The notes beneath the pieces are model-generated. The model was given only the letters and a program-made list of their open reading frames with translations. It ran no database searches and was not told the DNA's origin. Below, piece after piece: positions 51,508 to 61,319 of a stretch of DNA of 64,000 nt (the first letter of the stretch is position 1; each line of letters begins with the position of its first letter). Origin of the DNA: an uncultured Ruminococcus sp. (GTDB taxonomy: Bacteria > Bacillota > Clostridia > Oscillospirales > Ruminococcaceae); assembly GCA_947345935.1 (NCBI GenBank), contig CAMZZN010000004.1:31669-95668 (forward strand), given 5' to 3'. The translations under genes and the position numbers were made by a program.

Positions 51508-52698
51508 ATGGGCATTATCATTGCAATCATAATATTCGGAATTATTGTTACGGTTCATGAGTTCGGACATTTTATCTGTGCCAAGCTCAGCGGTATAAAG
51601 GTCATTGAATTTTCTGTGGGAATGGGCCCTAAGATCATTCAGAAGCAAAAAGGTGAAACAATGTATTCGCTGCGGCTTCTGCCTGTGGGAGGCTTCTGTT
51701 CTATGGAGTCGGAAGATTCAACGGACGACAGCCCCAGTGCTTTCCGCAATGCAAAACTGTGGAAGAGGATGATCGTTCTTGTGGCAGGAGCTTTTATGAA
51801 CTTTGTTCTCGGATTCTGCGTACTCATTCCTATGGTAAGCATGATGGATGAAGTTCCGACTACAGAGGTTTCCGGTTTTACGGGAGTCCTGAATGACGAG
51901 AATGTTTCGGACGGATTCAGATGCCGTACTCTTGCCTGGCGTTTCGGCAAAAGGCTGTCTGTTCCGAATATGAATGAGGAGATTCCTGTTTCCGAGATCG
52001 GGTACGGCGGTATACTGAACGAGGACGGAAGTATAATCTACTATTCCACAAGCCGTGAAAAGCTACAGAAAGGCGATAAGATATTGAGTATCGATGGTAC
52101 TCGTGTGTTCAGTACCCTCGATCTGAGTTTTATTTTTGAAACAGCCGCTGCCAAGGATGGCGAAAGGACTGTCATTGTAAAGCGTGACGGTAAAAAGGTG
52201 AAACTGGACAACGTAGAATTCTGCAATACTATTGATGGCAGCGAATGGGATTTCGGGCTCGTATACCGGAAAAAGACGCCGGCGTCTGTTATAAAGGGTT
52301 CAAGCGATATTTTTATGTCAATGAGCCATATCGTAGGACTTTCCCTTAAACAGCTTGTTACCGGAAAGGTGGAAAAAGAAGCCGTTTCCGGTCCGGTGGG
52401 CGTTGTTTCAGAGATAAGCGATGTCGCCACTCAGAAAACCGAGGATAAGAGCGATATTATATTCAATCTGCTTTACGTAACGGCGCTTATAACTATAAAT
52501 GTAGGCATTTTCAATCTCCTTCCCATTCCCGGACTTGACGGCGGCAGACTTCTTTTCTGCTTAATCGAGCTTGTCCGTGGAAAGCCTATCAAACCGGAGC
52601 ACGAGGGATATGTTCACCTTGCGGGAATGCTCTTGCTGTTCGGTATTATGATCTTTGCAACGTATAACGATATTATAAAGCTTGTTACAGGAGGTTAA
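51508..52698 (+). CDS. rseP: RseP/RasP-type site-2 membrane protease
   Basis: 396 residues. An intramembrane zinc protease with HEFGHFICAK in the first membrane helix (HExxH near residue 17), one PDZ domain in the middle (about 150-270), and the third zinc ligand in LLPIPGLDGGRLLF near 345. It cuts membrane-bound anti-sigma factors or signal-peptide remnants. Found between dxr and ispG as in many Firmicutes. An in-cluster target is not visible. Confidence 0.95.
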   Translation: MGIIIAIIIFGIIVTVHEFGHFICAKLSGIKVIEFSVGMGPKIIQKQKGETMYSLRLLPVGGFCSMESEDSTDDSPSAFRNAKLWKRMIVLVAGAFMNFVLGFCVLIPMVSMMDEVPTTEVSGFTGVLNDENVSDGFRCRTLAWRFGKRLSVPNMNEEIPVSEIGYGGILNEDGSIIYYSTSREKLQKGDKILSIDGTRVFSTLDLSFIFETAAAKDGERTVIVKRDGKKVKLDNVEFCNTIDGSEWDFGLVYRKKTPASVIKGSSDIFMSMSHIVGLSLKQLVTGKVEKEAVSGPVGVVSEISDVATQKTEDKSDIIFNLLYVTALITINVGIFNLLPIPGLDGGRLLFCLIELVRGKPIKPEHEGYVHLAGMLLLFGIMIFATYNDIIKLVTGG

Positions 52699-52701
52699 TT
52701 T

Positions 52702-53739
52702 ATGAGAAAGGTTAAACCTGTCCGTGTTGGGAATTGCGTTCTCGACGGAAGTCATATTTATATTCAGTCTATGCTCAATGCACGTTCTGACGATATCAGC
52801 GGAAGCGTCAGACAGGCAGAGGAACTTGAAAAGGCAGGCTGCGAGATCATCCGGGCGGCTATCCCAGATATGGACGCAGTAAAGCTGATTCCTCCTATAA
52901 AGGAAAAGGTGAGGATCCCTCTTGTTGCGGATATTCATTTTGACTATCGTCTTGCATTGGAGGCTGCTGCCGCAGGAGTGGACAAGATCAGGATAAACCC
53001 CGGAAATATCGGAGGAATGGATAGGGTAAAGCAGGTCGTTGAAGCCTGCACGGCAAGAAATATCCCCATAAGAATAGGCGTGAATTCAGGATCGCTTGAA
53101 AAAGAACTTCTTGCAAAATACGGTTCGCCGACGCCGGAAGCTCTTGTCGAAAGCGCTCTGAATCATGCTGCAATGCTGGAGCATTTTGATTTTACTGATA
53201 TTGTTATATCCATAAAATCTTCAGATGTAAGCCGTATGATACAGTCTTACAGGCTTGCAGCAGAAAAGTGCCCGTATCCTTTGCATCTTGGTGTGACCGA
53301 AGCTGGAACGGAACGTATGGGATTGATAAAATCTGCTGTTGGTATCGGATCGTTACTGTGCGACGGCATCGGCGAAACTATACGTGTTTCGCTTACTGAC
53401 GATCCCGTAAAGGAGATTGCAGCGGCAAAGGATATTCTTAAAGCTGTCGGCAAAAGAGAGGGCGTGAAGATAGTTTCGTGTCCAACCTGCGGCAGAACGA
53501 GGATCGATCTGGTAAAGGCAGCAAGAGCAGTTGAGGACGCTGTAAAGGATATGGACAAGAATATTACAGTTGCCGTTATGGGATGCGTTGTAAACGGACC
53601 AGGTGAGGCACGTGAAGCGGATATCGGGATCGCCGGCGGCGACGGCTGTGCAGTTATCTTTAAAAAGGACGGTACACAGCGTAAAATCAAAGAGGAGGAT
53701 ATTGTCTCCGAAATTCTTGCGGAGATCGGCAAACTTTGA
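52702..53739 (+). CDS. ispG: 4-hydroxy-3-methylbut-2-enyl diphosphate synthase
   Basis: 345 residues, the short bacterial form. It reduces the cyclodiphosphate made by IspF using a 4Fe-4S cluster. Visible are IQSMLNARSDD near residue 20, LVADIHFDYRLALEAA near 75, and the cluster cysteines in SCPTCGRTRIDL near 260 and MGCVVNGPGEA near 292, with Glu as the fourth ligand. It starts three bases after rseP and ends three bases before polC. Confidence 0.97.
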   Translation: MRKVKPVRVGNCVLDGSHIYIQSMLNARSDDISGSVRQAEELEKAGCEIIRAAIPDMDAVKLIPPIKEKVRIPLVADIHFDYRLALEAAAAGVDKIRINPGNIGGMDRVKQVVEACTARNIPIRIGVNSGSLEKELLAKYGSPTPEALVESALNHAAMLEHFDFTDIVISIKSSDVSRMIQSYRLAAEKCPYPLHLGVTEAGTERMGLIKSAVGIGSLLCDGIGETIRVSLTDDPVKEIAAAKDILKAVGKREGVKIVSCPTCGRTRIDLVKAARAVEDAVKDMDKNITVAVMGCVVNGPGEAREADIGIAGGDGCAVIFKKDGTQRKIKEEDIVSEILAEIGKL

Positions 53740-53742
53740 TAT

Positions 53743-56700
53743 ATGAATGTTAATTTAGCTGAATTTCTGAAGGAATGCGGTGCAGAAATACCGGAAAGCG
53801 TACGCTGCGGGGAAATATTTAAAATTACATATTCCGACAAGCTTGACAGCATGACTTTTTTCGCGCATTACGATAAGCTTGTTCCGTCAGAGGATATTTT
53901 TGCTTTTGAAAAGTCGGCAGAAGAAGCTGTAAAAATAGAAAAACTCCGGCTGCAATGCCGTTATCCGGAGTCGGTTTTTGGTATGGATTGCTATGAAGAT
54001 CTTATAATGCTGCTGAAAAGAGATATTTCCGTAGTTAACGGCTTTCTTGACGACAGCGAAGTCACTCTACGGGAGGACAGGCTCGATATAAAGCTGATTC
54101 ATGGAGGTATGGACATACTTACAAAATTTGATTTCTGCGGCAATTTTTCCAGACTGATATATAATCTGTTCGGTGTAAGGATGACCGTATCGCTCATCGG
54201 AGAAAAATCTGTTTCGGCCGAGGAATATGATGAGATCATGGAGAAATACGCAGCAGAGCTTCCGGATCACAGCAGTCAGCTTATTCCGGAAAAATCAAAA
54301 GAAGAGCAGCGTGATGATGAAATAAAAGCGTCCGTACCTACGGTATCTATTGATATCGGCTCTATGAATACTGAATTTGATGCGGAATCCGCAGAGATCG
54401 TCAAAGGCAGAGCTATCCGTGAAAAGCCGGTTTCTATCAGCGAAGCGGTAAAGATTCTTGGCGAGCGTACGGTCGTTGTAGGAGATGTTTTCGATTCCGA
54501 GATCAAAGAGCTGCGCAATGAGAAAACGGTCGTTACCTTTGATATCACCGATTACAGCGGTTCGTTAAAGGTAAAGATCTTCGGAACGAATAAAGAGATC
54601 GAGGATATGAAGCTTTCCGGTATCAAAAACGGAATGACGCTTCTTGTAAGCGGAAAGGTCGATTATGACAGTTTTGCAAGAGATATCGTCATAAATCCGA
54701 ATTCCGTCATAAAAGTAAAGCGTATCCCGAAAATGGATACGTATCCCGAAAAGCGTGTCGAACTTCACTGCCATACCAATATGTCTGCAATGGACGCAGT
54801 AACAGATCCGGTTGTCCTTATAAACAGAGCGGCACAATGGGGACATCAGGCAATGGCTATTACCGACCACGGCTGCGTGCAGGCATTCCCGGATTGTATG
54901 TATAATATGCCGAAGAATTTTAAAGTGATCTACGGCATGGAGGCGTATGTTGTTAACGACCTTGACCGCACGATGATATTGAAAAAACCTGACAGCCGCA
55001 GCGTCAATGACGAACTTATCGTTTTTGATGTGGAAACAACCGGACTCAGTTTTTCTTCTGACAGACTTACGGAGATCGGTGCGGTAAAGCTGAGGAATCT
55101 TCAGGTCGTGGACAGCTTCAATACAAAGGTGAATCCCGGAAAGCATATTCCGGAGAAGATCACAGAACTTACAGGAATAAGCGATGAAGATGTAAAGGAT
55201 GCTCCGCCGGAGAAAGAAGCCGTTGAAAAGTTTATGGCGTTCTGCGGAAATAATCCTGTTCTTGCAGCGCATAACGCTACGTTCGATACTAATTTCATAA
55301 ACGAAGCCTGCCGGAGAAGCGGGATAACCTTTGAATATAACTGGATAGATACGCTGGTGCTTTGTCAGGCAATGCTTCCGAATATTGCAAGGCACAGGCT
55401 GAATTATGTCGCTAAACAGCTGAAATTGGGCAAATTCGATCATCATCATGCTTCTGACGACGCATTGATGCTTGCAAAGATATATATAACGCTTGTTGAA
55501 CGTCTTATAAACGAAAAGGGACTTAAAAGTCTCAATGATCTTAATGTAACGGCTCTTGATATCGATGTAAAGAAGCTGAAATCATATCATCATATAATTC
55601 TTGTACGTAATCAGACGGGACTAAAAAATCTTTACCGTCTTGTTTCGACCAGTAACCTTGATTATTTTTACAAGAAACCTCTTATTCCGAAATCGGTTCT
55701 GACCGCTCATCGTGAGGGGCTTATTTTCGGAAGCGCCTGCGAGGCAGGGGAGCTTTTCCAGGCTATGATAAATAAAGCGCCGGAAAGCGAACTTGAGAGA
55801 CTTGCAAAATACTATGATTACCTGGAGATTCAGCCGATCTGCAATAACGAATTTATGGTGCGTGATGGAACGGCTGAAAATGAGGAGGAACTTCGGGAAT
55901 ACAATCGCCGCATCGTCAGACTTGGTGAAAAGCTTGGAATTCCGGTCTGCGCTACTTGCGATGTTCATTTTATTGATCCGAAAGATGCGATATTCCGAAA
56001 GATAATCCTTACGAGCATGGGCTTTAAAGACGCTGAAAATCAGGCTCCGCTGTATTTCCGGACTACGGATGAGATGTTGTCAGAGTTTGAATTTCTTGGA
56101 GCGGACAAGGCTAAAGAAGTTGTTATTACTAACACGAATATTATCGCAGATATGATAGAGGAAGTACGTCCTATCCCAAAGGGAACGTTTACGCCTACAA
56201 TTGACGGAGCAGAAGAGGAACTCAAGCAGATCACCGGTGACAAAGCACGTGAGATCTATGGAGATCCTCTGCCGGAGCTTGTGGAAAAAAGGCTTGACAG
56301 GGAGCTGTCCTCAATCATAAAACACGGATTTTCCGTTCTTTATATTATCGCTCAGAAACTTGTGTGGAATTCTGTTGAAAACGGCTATCTTGTAGGTTCA
56401 CGAGGTTCTGTAGGCTCTTCGTTTGTCGCTTCAATGGCAGGAATTTCCGAAGTAAATCCGCTTCCTCCCCATTATGTATGTCCAAAATGCAAACACAGTG
56501 AATTCATGATGGACGGAAAGTATGGTTCAGGATATGATCTGCCGCAAAAAGACTGCCCGAAATGCGGAACCGATATGTCACGTGACGGTCACGATATCCC
56601 CTTTGAAACGTTCCTTGGTTTTGACGGTGATAAGGCTCCGGATATAGATCTGAATTTTTCGGATGAGTATCAGTTCTGGGCACATCGATATACGGAGCAG

Positions 56701-58068
56701 CTTTTCGGAAAATCCAACGTTTTCAAGGCAGGAACTATTTCAGTTCTTGCGGATAAGACGGCTTACGGCTATGTAAAAAAATACTGCGAGGAAAACGGGA
56801 TAACTTTAAACAATGCGGAGATGAACCGCCTTGCGATCGGCTGCACGGGCATAAAGAGAACTACCGGTCAGCATCCGGGCGGAATGGTGGTCGTTCCGTC
56901 CGACTACGATGTTTACGATTTTACTCCGGTTCAGCATCCGGCTGATTCTGCCGATTCGGATATCATAACTACTCATTTTACATTTAACTCTCTTCACGAT
57001 ACTATTCTTAAACTTGACGAGCTGGGTCACGTTGTACCTACTCTTTATAAGCATCTGGAAGATTTGACGGGTATTAAGATAAAGGATGTTCCCGCTACCG
57101 ACCCGAAGGTCATTCGGATGTGTACCAACTGTGATGTTCTTGGAGTAACGCCGGAGGAGATCTATTGTGAAACGGGAAGTCTTGGTATTCCTGAAATGGG
57201 AACAGGATTTACTATCCAGATGCTTCTGGATGCAAAACCTACGAAATTCAGCGACTTTCTGCAAATTTCCGGACTTTCCCACGGTACGGACGTATGGCTG
57301 GGAAATGCGAAGGATCTTATAAGTCAGGGAATATGTACCATTTCTGACGTTATCGGAACACGTGACAGCATTATGACATATTTGCTGTACAAGGGCGTAG
57401 AGCCGAAAATGGCGTTTCAGATCATGGAGTGGACACGAAAGGGCAAAGCTTCAAAACAGTTTACGCCTGAGATAATTGAAATGCTTAAAAGCCACGACGT
57501 TCCGGAGTGGTATATCCAGAGCTGTCTTAAGATCAAGTATATGTTTCCCAAGGCTCATGCGGCCGCATATGTTATTGCAGCTATCAAACTGGGATGGTTC
57601 AAGATGTATAAGCCTCTGGAATACTACTCGACCTATTTTTCGGTGCGTGGAGAGGATTTTGACGCCGAACTTGCCGTTAAGGGTAAAGAAGCTGTAAGAG
57701 CACGTATCGAGGAACTCAAAGCTCTTGGAAACGACCGTACAAAAAAGGAAACGGATCTTTATGATATCCTGCTTATCACTAATGAAATGCTCTCAAGAGG
57801 ATATGAATTCCTGCCGATCGACATTTTCAAGTCTCATGCAGTGGATTATCTCGTTGAGGACGGAAAGCTGAGGATACCGTTTTCAGCCATGAGCGGTATA
57901 GGAGAGACGGCTGCAAAAGGTCTTTATGAAGCAGTTCAGAAAGGCGGATTTATTTCTGTTGAGGAACTACAGGAAATGAGCAGCGTGTCAAAAACAACAA
58001 TTGATATGTTGAAAAGCGCAGGCGCATTCGGCGATTTGCCTGAATCTGCACAGCTTTCGCTGTTTTAA
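53743..58068 (+). CDS. polC: DNA polymerase III, PolC-type
   Basis: 1441 residues, the replicative polymerase of low-GC Gram-positive bacteria. In order: N-terminal domains (1-230), OB fold (about 240-330), PHP domain (VELHCHTNMSAMD near 343), inserted DnaQ-like exonuclease (VFDVETTGLSFSSDRLTEIG near 425), rest of PHP, the polymerase core with PDIDLNFSDEYQ near 965, a zinc-finger segment (CPKCKHSEF...CPKCGTDM near 910-945), and a helix-hairpin-helix tail. All main motifs look intact. It follows ispG by three bases. Confidence 0.97.
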   Translation: MNVNLAEFLKECGAEIPESVRCGEIFKITYSDKLDSMTFFAHYDKLVPSEDIFAFEKSAEEAVKIEKLRLQCRYPESVFGMDCYEDLIMLLKRDISVVNGFLDDSEVTLREDRLDIKLIHGGMDILTKFDFCGNFSRLIYNLFGVRMTVSLIGEKSVSAEEYDEIMEKYAAELPDHSSQLIPEKSKEEQRDDEIKASVPTVSIDIGSMNTEFDAESAEIVKGRAIREKPVSISEAVKILGERTVVVGDVFDSEIKELRNEKTVVTFDITDYSGSLKVKIFGTNKEIEDMKLSGIKNGMTLLVSGKVDYDSFARDIVINPNSVIKVKRIPKMDTYPEKRVELHCHTNMSAMDAVTDPVVLINRAAQWGHQAMAITDHGCVQAFPDCMYNMPKNFKVIYGMEAYVVNDLDRTMILKKPDSRSVNDELIVFDVETTGLSFSSDRLTEIGAVKLRNLQVVDSFNTKVNPGKHIPEKITELTGISDEDVKDAPPEKEAVEKFMAFCGNNPVLAAHNATFDTNFINEACRRSGITFEYNWIDTLVLCQAMLPNIARHRLNYVAKQLKLGKFDHHHASDDALMLAKIYITLVERLINEKGLKSLNDLNVTALDIDVKKLKSYHHIILVRNQTGLKNLYRLVSTSNLDYFYKKPLIPKSVLTAHREGLIFGSACEAGELFQAMINKAPESELERLAKYYDYLEIQPICNNEFMVRDGTAENEEELREYNRRIVRLGEKLGIPVCATCDVHFIDPKDAIFRKIILTSMGFKDAENQAPLYFRTTDEMLSEFEFLGADKAKEVVITNTNIIADMIEEVRPIPKGTFTPTIDGAEEELKQITGDKAREIYGDPLPELVEKRLDRELSSIIKHGFSVLYIIAQKLVWNSVENGYLVGSRGSVGSSFVASMAGISEVNPLPPHYVCPKCKHSEFMMDGKYGSGYDLPQKDCPKCGTDMSRDGHDIPFETFLGFDGDKAPDIDLNFSDEYQFWAHRYTEQLFGKSNVFKAGTISVLADKTAYGYVKKYCEENGITLNNAEMNRLAIGCTGIKRTTGQHPGGMVVVPSDYDVYDFTPVQHPADSADSDIITTHFTFNSLHDTILKLDELGHVVPTLYKHLEDLTGIKIKDVPATDPKVIRMCTNCDVLGVTPEEIYCETGSLGIPEMGTGFTIQMLLDAKPTKFSDFLQISGLSHGTDVWLGNAKDLISQGICTISDVIGTRDSIMTYLLYKGVEPKMAFQIMEWTRKGKASKQFTPEIIEMLKSHDVPEWYIQSCLKIKYMFPKAHAAAYVIAAIKLGWFKMYKPLEYYSTYFSVRGEDFDAELAVKGKEAVRARIEELKALGNDRTKKETDLYDILLITNEMLSRGYEFLPIDIFKSHAVDYLVEDGKLRIPFSAMSGIGETAAKGLYEAVQKGGFISVEELQEMSSVSKTTIDMLKSAGAFGDLPESAQLSLF

Positions 58069-58069
58069 C

Positions 58070-58098
58070 TTGACTTTTTTCTGGTAGTATGTTATCAT
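58070..58098 (+). promoter_or_regulatory. Probable promoter of the his operon
   Basis: TTGACT at 58070-58075 and TATCAT at 58093-58098 with a 17-base spacer, immediately behind polC. The leader from about 58105 to 58191 contains a palindrome but no T-box sequence. Confidence 0.7.
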
Positions 58099-58135
58099 GT
58101 TATCATATTAGCACGGTAAAGTGAAATATTGTTAT

Positions 58136-58171
58136 GGCAATACCGTCATACGTGCTTTGTGCGGTGTTGCC
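58136..58171. repeat. Palindromic repeat family B copy in the his leader
   Basis: GGCAATACCG (58136-58145) pairs with CGGTGTTGCC (58162-58171) with one T-G pair. The segment 58144-58164 matches 33325-33345 at 19 of 21 positions (shared CGTGCTTTGTGCGG). It ends ten bases before the ribosome site of hisZ, so the hairpin is transcribed in the his message. Confidence 0.72.
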
Positions 58172-58191
58172 TTATATCAAGGAGGAATAAT

Positions 58192-59391
58192 ATGCGCAAT
58201 TATGACCTTATCACTCCCGAGGGCACAAAGGATCTGCTCTTTGGCGAGTGCATAATCAGACGAAATATAGAACAGACTCTGCTCAGGATATTTAAGAGCA
58301 GAGGATACAGTGAAATGATTACTCCGGGACTTGAATTCTTTGACGTTTTCAATCTGAATTCGCCGTACTTTCCGCAGGAGAATCTCTATAAGCTTACCGA
58401 CAGCAAGGGACGTCTCCTGGTAATGCGTCCGGATTCTACAATGCCTATCGCAAGAGTGGCTGCCACACGTCTCCGTGACGCAATGCTTCCGCTGAAACTT
58501 TGTTATAATCAGACGGTTTACCGTACAGAACCTGCGCTCAAAGGAAGAAGCGATGAGATCGTACAGACAGGCATCGAGCTTATCGGATCGGAACTGAAAA
58601 TTGCCGATTTAGAGGTGATCTCTACCGCTGCCGAGGCTCTGCGTTCATTTGGAATGGAATTCTCGATCGAACTGGGACATATCGGTATCTTCAAAGAACT
58701 GGTCGGCAGGCTGGATGTTTCCGATCACGTTAAGGAGAAGATACGCCGCAACATCGAAACAAAGAACTTCCCGGCGCTGAACGATCTTCTTGATTCTCTT
58801 GGAAACAGTCCCGTCACTGCCGCATTGAAGAAGCTCCCGGCTCTGTTCGGCGGTGAAGAGGTCTTTGAAAAGGCGGAAGAGCTTATGCCGGATGAGAATA
58901 TCAAGAGAATTCTTGGTGAGCTTCGTGAAATTTATCACGATTCCTGTGAGATTTGCGGCAGAGAAGGCACTATAACTGTTGATCTCGGACTCGTCAATAA
59001 GACCGACTACTATACGGGACTTATAATAAAAGGATATTTGCAGGGACACGGAGAAGAGGTGATCTCCGGCGGAAGATATGATAAGCTGATCTCTGAATTT
59101 GGATATGATGTTCCGGCTGTAGGCTTTGCAATGAATGTAAACGGCGTTGCAAAAGTTATTGAAAAGAACGGGATTCTTCCTGCTGTTCCTGCTCCGGATA
59201 TGCTTGTGTACGCTGCTGAAGGATGCGAGGTAGCCGCTCTGAAAAAGTCTCAGGAATACAGGGAACAGGGAATGATCGTAGAAAACGCTCTGTTCGAGGA
59301 TCTTGAATCTGCACGGGCATACGCAATTGAACGAAAGATCGCCAGAGTGGTTGTAATCGATGAAGAATTATGCGGGGAGGAAGAAGAATGA
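58192..59391 (+). CDS. hisZ: ATP phosphoribosyltransferase regulatory subunit
   Basis: 399 residues from ATG 58192 with AAGGAGGAATAAT upstream. A histidyl-tRNA-synthetase-like protein without the charging activity; it activates the short HisG. Class II synthetase motifs are visible as LYKLTDSKGRLLVMRPDST near residue 68 and GGRYDKLISEFG near 295; TPEGTKDLLFGE starts the protein. It overlaps hisG by four bases. Confidence 0.93.
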   Translation: MRNYDLITPEGTKDLLFGECIIRRNIEQTLLRIFKSRGYSEMITPGLEFFDVFNLNSPYFPQENLYKLTDSKGRLLVMRPDSTMPIARVAATRLRDAMLPLKLCYNQTVYRTEPALKGRSDEIVQTGIELIGSELKIADLEVISTAAEALRSFGMEFSIELGHIGIFKELVGRLDVSDHVKEKIRRNIETKNFPALNDLLDSLGNSPVTAALKKLPALFGGEEVFEKAEELMPDENIKRILGELREIYHDSCEICGREGTITVDLGLVNKTDYYTGLIIKGYLQGHGEEVISGGRYDKLISEFGYDVPAVGFAMNVNGVAKVIEKNGILPAVPAPDMLVYAAEGCEVAALKKSQEYREQGMIVENALFEDLESARAYAIERKIARVVVIDEELCGEEEE

Positions 59392-60017
59392 GCAAACCGA
59401 TAAGAATAGCCCTTACCAAGGGCAGACTTGAAAAAGATACCGTAGGGCTTCTGGAAAAGCTCGGTTTTGACTGCACGGCTGTCCGTGAAAAGGGCAGAAA
59501 GCTTATTCTTCCGGTGCCGGACGGTAATCTGGAGGTCGTTCTTGCAAAAGCCAACGACGTTATTACATATGTTGAACACGGCGTGTGCGATATGGGCGTT
59601 GTGGGCAAGGATACTATTATGGAAATGGACGGAAAGTTCTATGAGCTGGTCGATCTGGGGTTTGGCAGATGCAAATTTGCTCTTGCCGCTAAAAAGGGCA
59701 GCGATTTCTACAGCGGCTACGGAGTAAAGACTATAGCTACAAAATATCCCAATGTTTCACGCCGCTTTTTTGAAAAGAAAGGAATGGATACGGAGATCAT
59801 CAAGATCGAAGGTTCTGTGGAACTTGCACCTCTGCTTGAACTTGCAGACGGTATTGTAGATATTGTTGAAACTGGCACGACCCTTAAAGAAAACGGTCTT
59901 GAAGTGATAGAGGATGTTGCGCCTATTTCCGCAAGACTTATTGCAAATACTGTAAGCCTTAAAATGAGACAGGCTGAAATAGAAAATATTATTAATCTGA
60001 TAGAGGAGAATCTGTAA
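59388..60017 (+). CDS. hisG: ATP phosphoribosyltransferase, catalytic subunit (short form)
   Basis: 209 residues; the short form, lacking the C-terminal regulatory domain, which agrees with the hisZ gene before it. It joins ATP and PRPP in the first committed step. Motifs: ALTKGRLEKDTVGLLEKLG at the N-terminus, DMGVVGKDTI near residue 70, and the PRPP loop IVDIVETGTTLKENGL near 160. ATG 59388 follows GGGGAGGAAGAAG. It overlaps hisD by one base. Confidence 0.96.
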   Translation: MSKPIRIALTKGRLEKDTVGLLEKLGFDCTAVREKGRKLILPVPDGNLEVVLAKANDVITYVEHGVCDMGVVGKDTIMEMDGKFYELVDLGFGRCKFALAAKKGSDFYSGYGVKTIATKYPNVSRRFFEKKGMDTEIIKIEGSVELAPLLELADGIVDIVETGTTLKENGLEVIEDVAPISARLIANTVSLKMRQAEIENIINLIEENL

Positions 60018-61303
60018 TGAAGAAGATATATGCCGACGGTACTGCCGAAGCAGAATTTCTTGCCGATCTTAAAAAAAGAAGCGGCGAGACAAATAAAAAG
60101 GTTGAGGAAGTTGTAAAAGGAATTATCGAGGATGTCAAAGAAAACGGAGACGATGCCGTAAAGAATTATACTCTGAAATTTGACGGCAGCCTTCCCGAGT
60201 ATTATGAAGTCCCCAGGGATGTTATAAATGATGCGCTGACAGAGGCAGATCAGGATTTTGTAAACGCTCTCCTGAATGCTCAGGCAAATATTGCCGATTT
60301 CCACCAGAAACAGGTGGAGCAGAGTTTTATTGCTCCCAAGGAGAACGGAGTTATCCTCGGACAGAGGATAAGAGGTCTTGAAAGGGTCGGACTTTATGTT
60401 CCCGGAGGTACAGCCGCTTATCCCTCCAGTGTGCTGATGAACGCAATTCCTGCAAAGATTGCCGGAGTAAAGGAAATTATAATGGTTACTCCTCCCCTCA
60501 AGGACGGAACTCCCAATAAGGATATCCTTGTTGCCGCCGCTATATGCGGTGTGGACAGAGTATTCCTTGCCGGCGGAGCACAGGCAATAGCGGCTCTTGC
60601 TTATGGTACAGGAGAGATCCCGAAGTGCGATAAGATAGTCGGTCCCGGAAATATCTACGTTGCTACAGCCAAAAAGCTTCTTTACGGCGTTGTTGATATT
60701 GATATGATCGCAGGTCCCAGTGAGATACTTGTTATTGCTGATGAAACGGCAAATCCGAAATTCGCCGCAGCTGATCTTATGTCCCAGGCAGAGCACGATG
60801 TTCTTGCGTCCGCTATTATGGTAACGACCTGCGAGGAAATAGCCGACAGAACGCTTGAAGAGATAAACCGTCAGAAAGAAGAACTTTCACGAAAGAATAT
60901 CATTGACAAGTCGCTTGAAGACTACGGCGCAGTTATTATTGCTGAAAACAGGGAGAAGGCTGTAAGGCTTGCCAACGAAATAGCTCCCGAACACCTTGAA
61001 GTGCTCATGAAAGATCCTATGGAGCTTATCGGCGCACTTGACAATGCCGGTTCTGTATTCCTGGGTCACTGGTCGTCGGAACCTCTGGGCGACTATTACG
61101 CTGGTCCTAATCACGTGCTTCCGACCAGCGGAACGGCAAGATTCTTCTCGCCTCTGGGAGTGGCAAGCTTTACAAAGCGTTCCAGCTACATTTACTACAC
61201 TCAGGATGCTCTTAGAGAAGCAAAGGACGATATCGTCCTTATAGCTGAAAGAGAAGGTCTTACGGCTCATGCAAATGCTATTAAAGTAAGATTTGAAGAT
61301 TGA
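60017..61303 (+). CDS. hisD: Histidinol dehydrogenase
   Basis: 428 residues. A zinc enzyme that oxidises histidinol to histidine in two NAD steps. Signatures: GLYVPGGTAAYPSSVLMN near residue 128, IDMIAGPSEILVIADE near 235, the zinc-site segment MSQAEHDVLASA near 257, the catalytic EH pair in EIAPEHLEVL near 325, and GPNHVLPTSG near 362. It starts with the final base of hisG. Confidence 0.97.
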   Translation: MKKIYADGTAEAEFLADLKKRSGETNKKVEEVVKGIIEDVKENGDDAVKNYTLKFDGSLPEYYEVPRDVINDALTEADQDFVNALLNAQANIADFHQKQVEQSFIAPKENGVILGQRIRGLERVGLYVPGGTAAYPSSVLMNAIPAKIAGVKEIIMVTPPLKDGTPNKDILVAAAICGVDRVFLAGGAQAIAALAYGTGEIPKCDKIVGPGNIYVATAKKLLYGVVDIDMIAGPSEILVIADETANPKFAAADLMSQAEHDVLASAIMVTTCEEIADRTLEEINRQKEELSRKNIIDKSLEDYGAVIIAENREKAVRLANEIAPEHLEVLMKDPMELIGALDNAGSVFLGHWSSEPLGDYYAGPNHVLPTSGTARFFSPLGVASFTKRSSYIYYTQDALREAKDDIVLIAEREGLTAHANAIKVRFED

Positions 61304-61319
61304 TTGGGGAGCGATTAGA

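Noticed and set aside
54565..55449. A 294-residue open frame on the minus strand
   Set aside because: Antisense shadow of polC, crossing the PHP and exonuclease domains that are clearly coding on the plus strand.
59717..60796. A 359-residue open frame on the minus strand
   Set aside because: It lies entirely antisense to hisG and hisD, which have complete family motifs; its own translation has no recognisable domain and no ribosome site.
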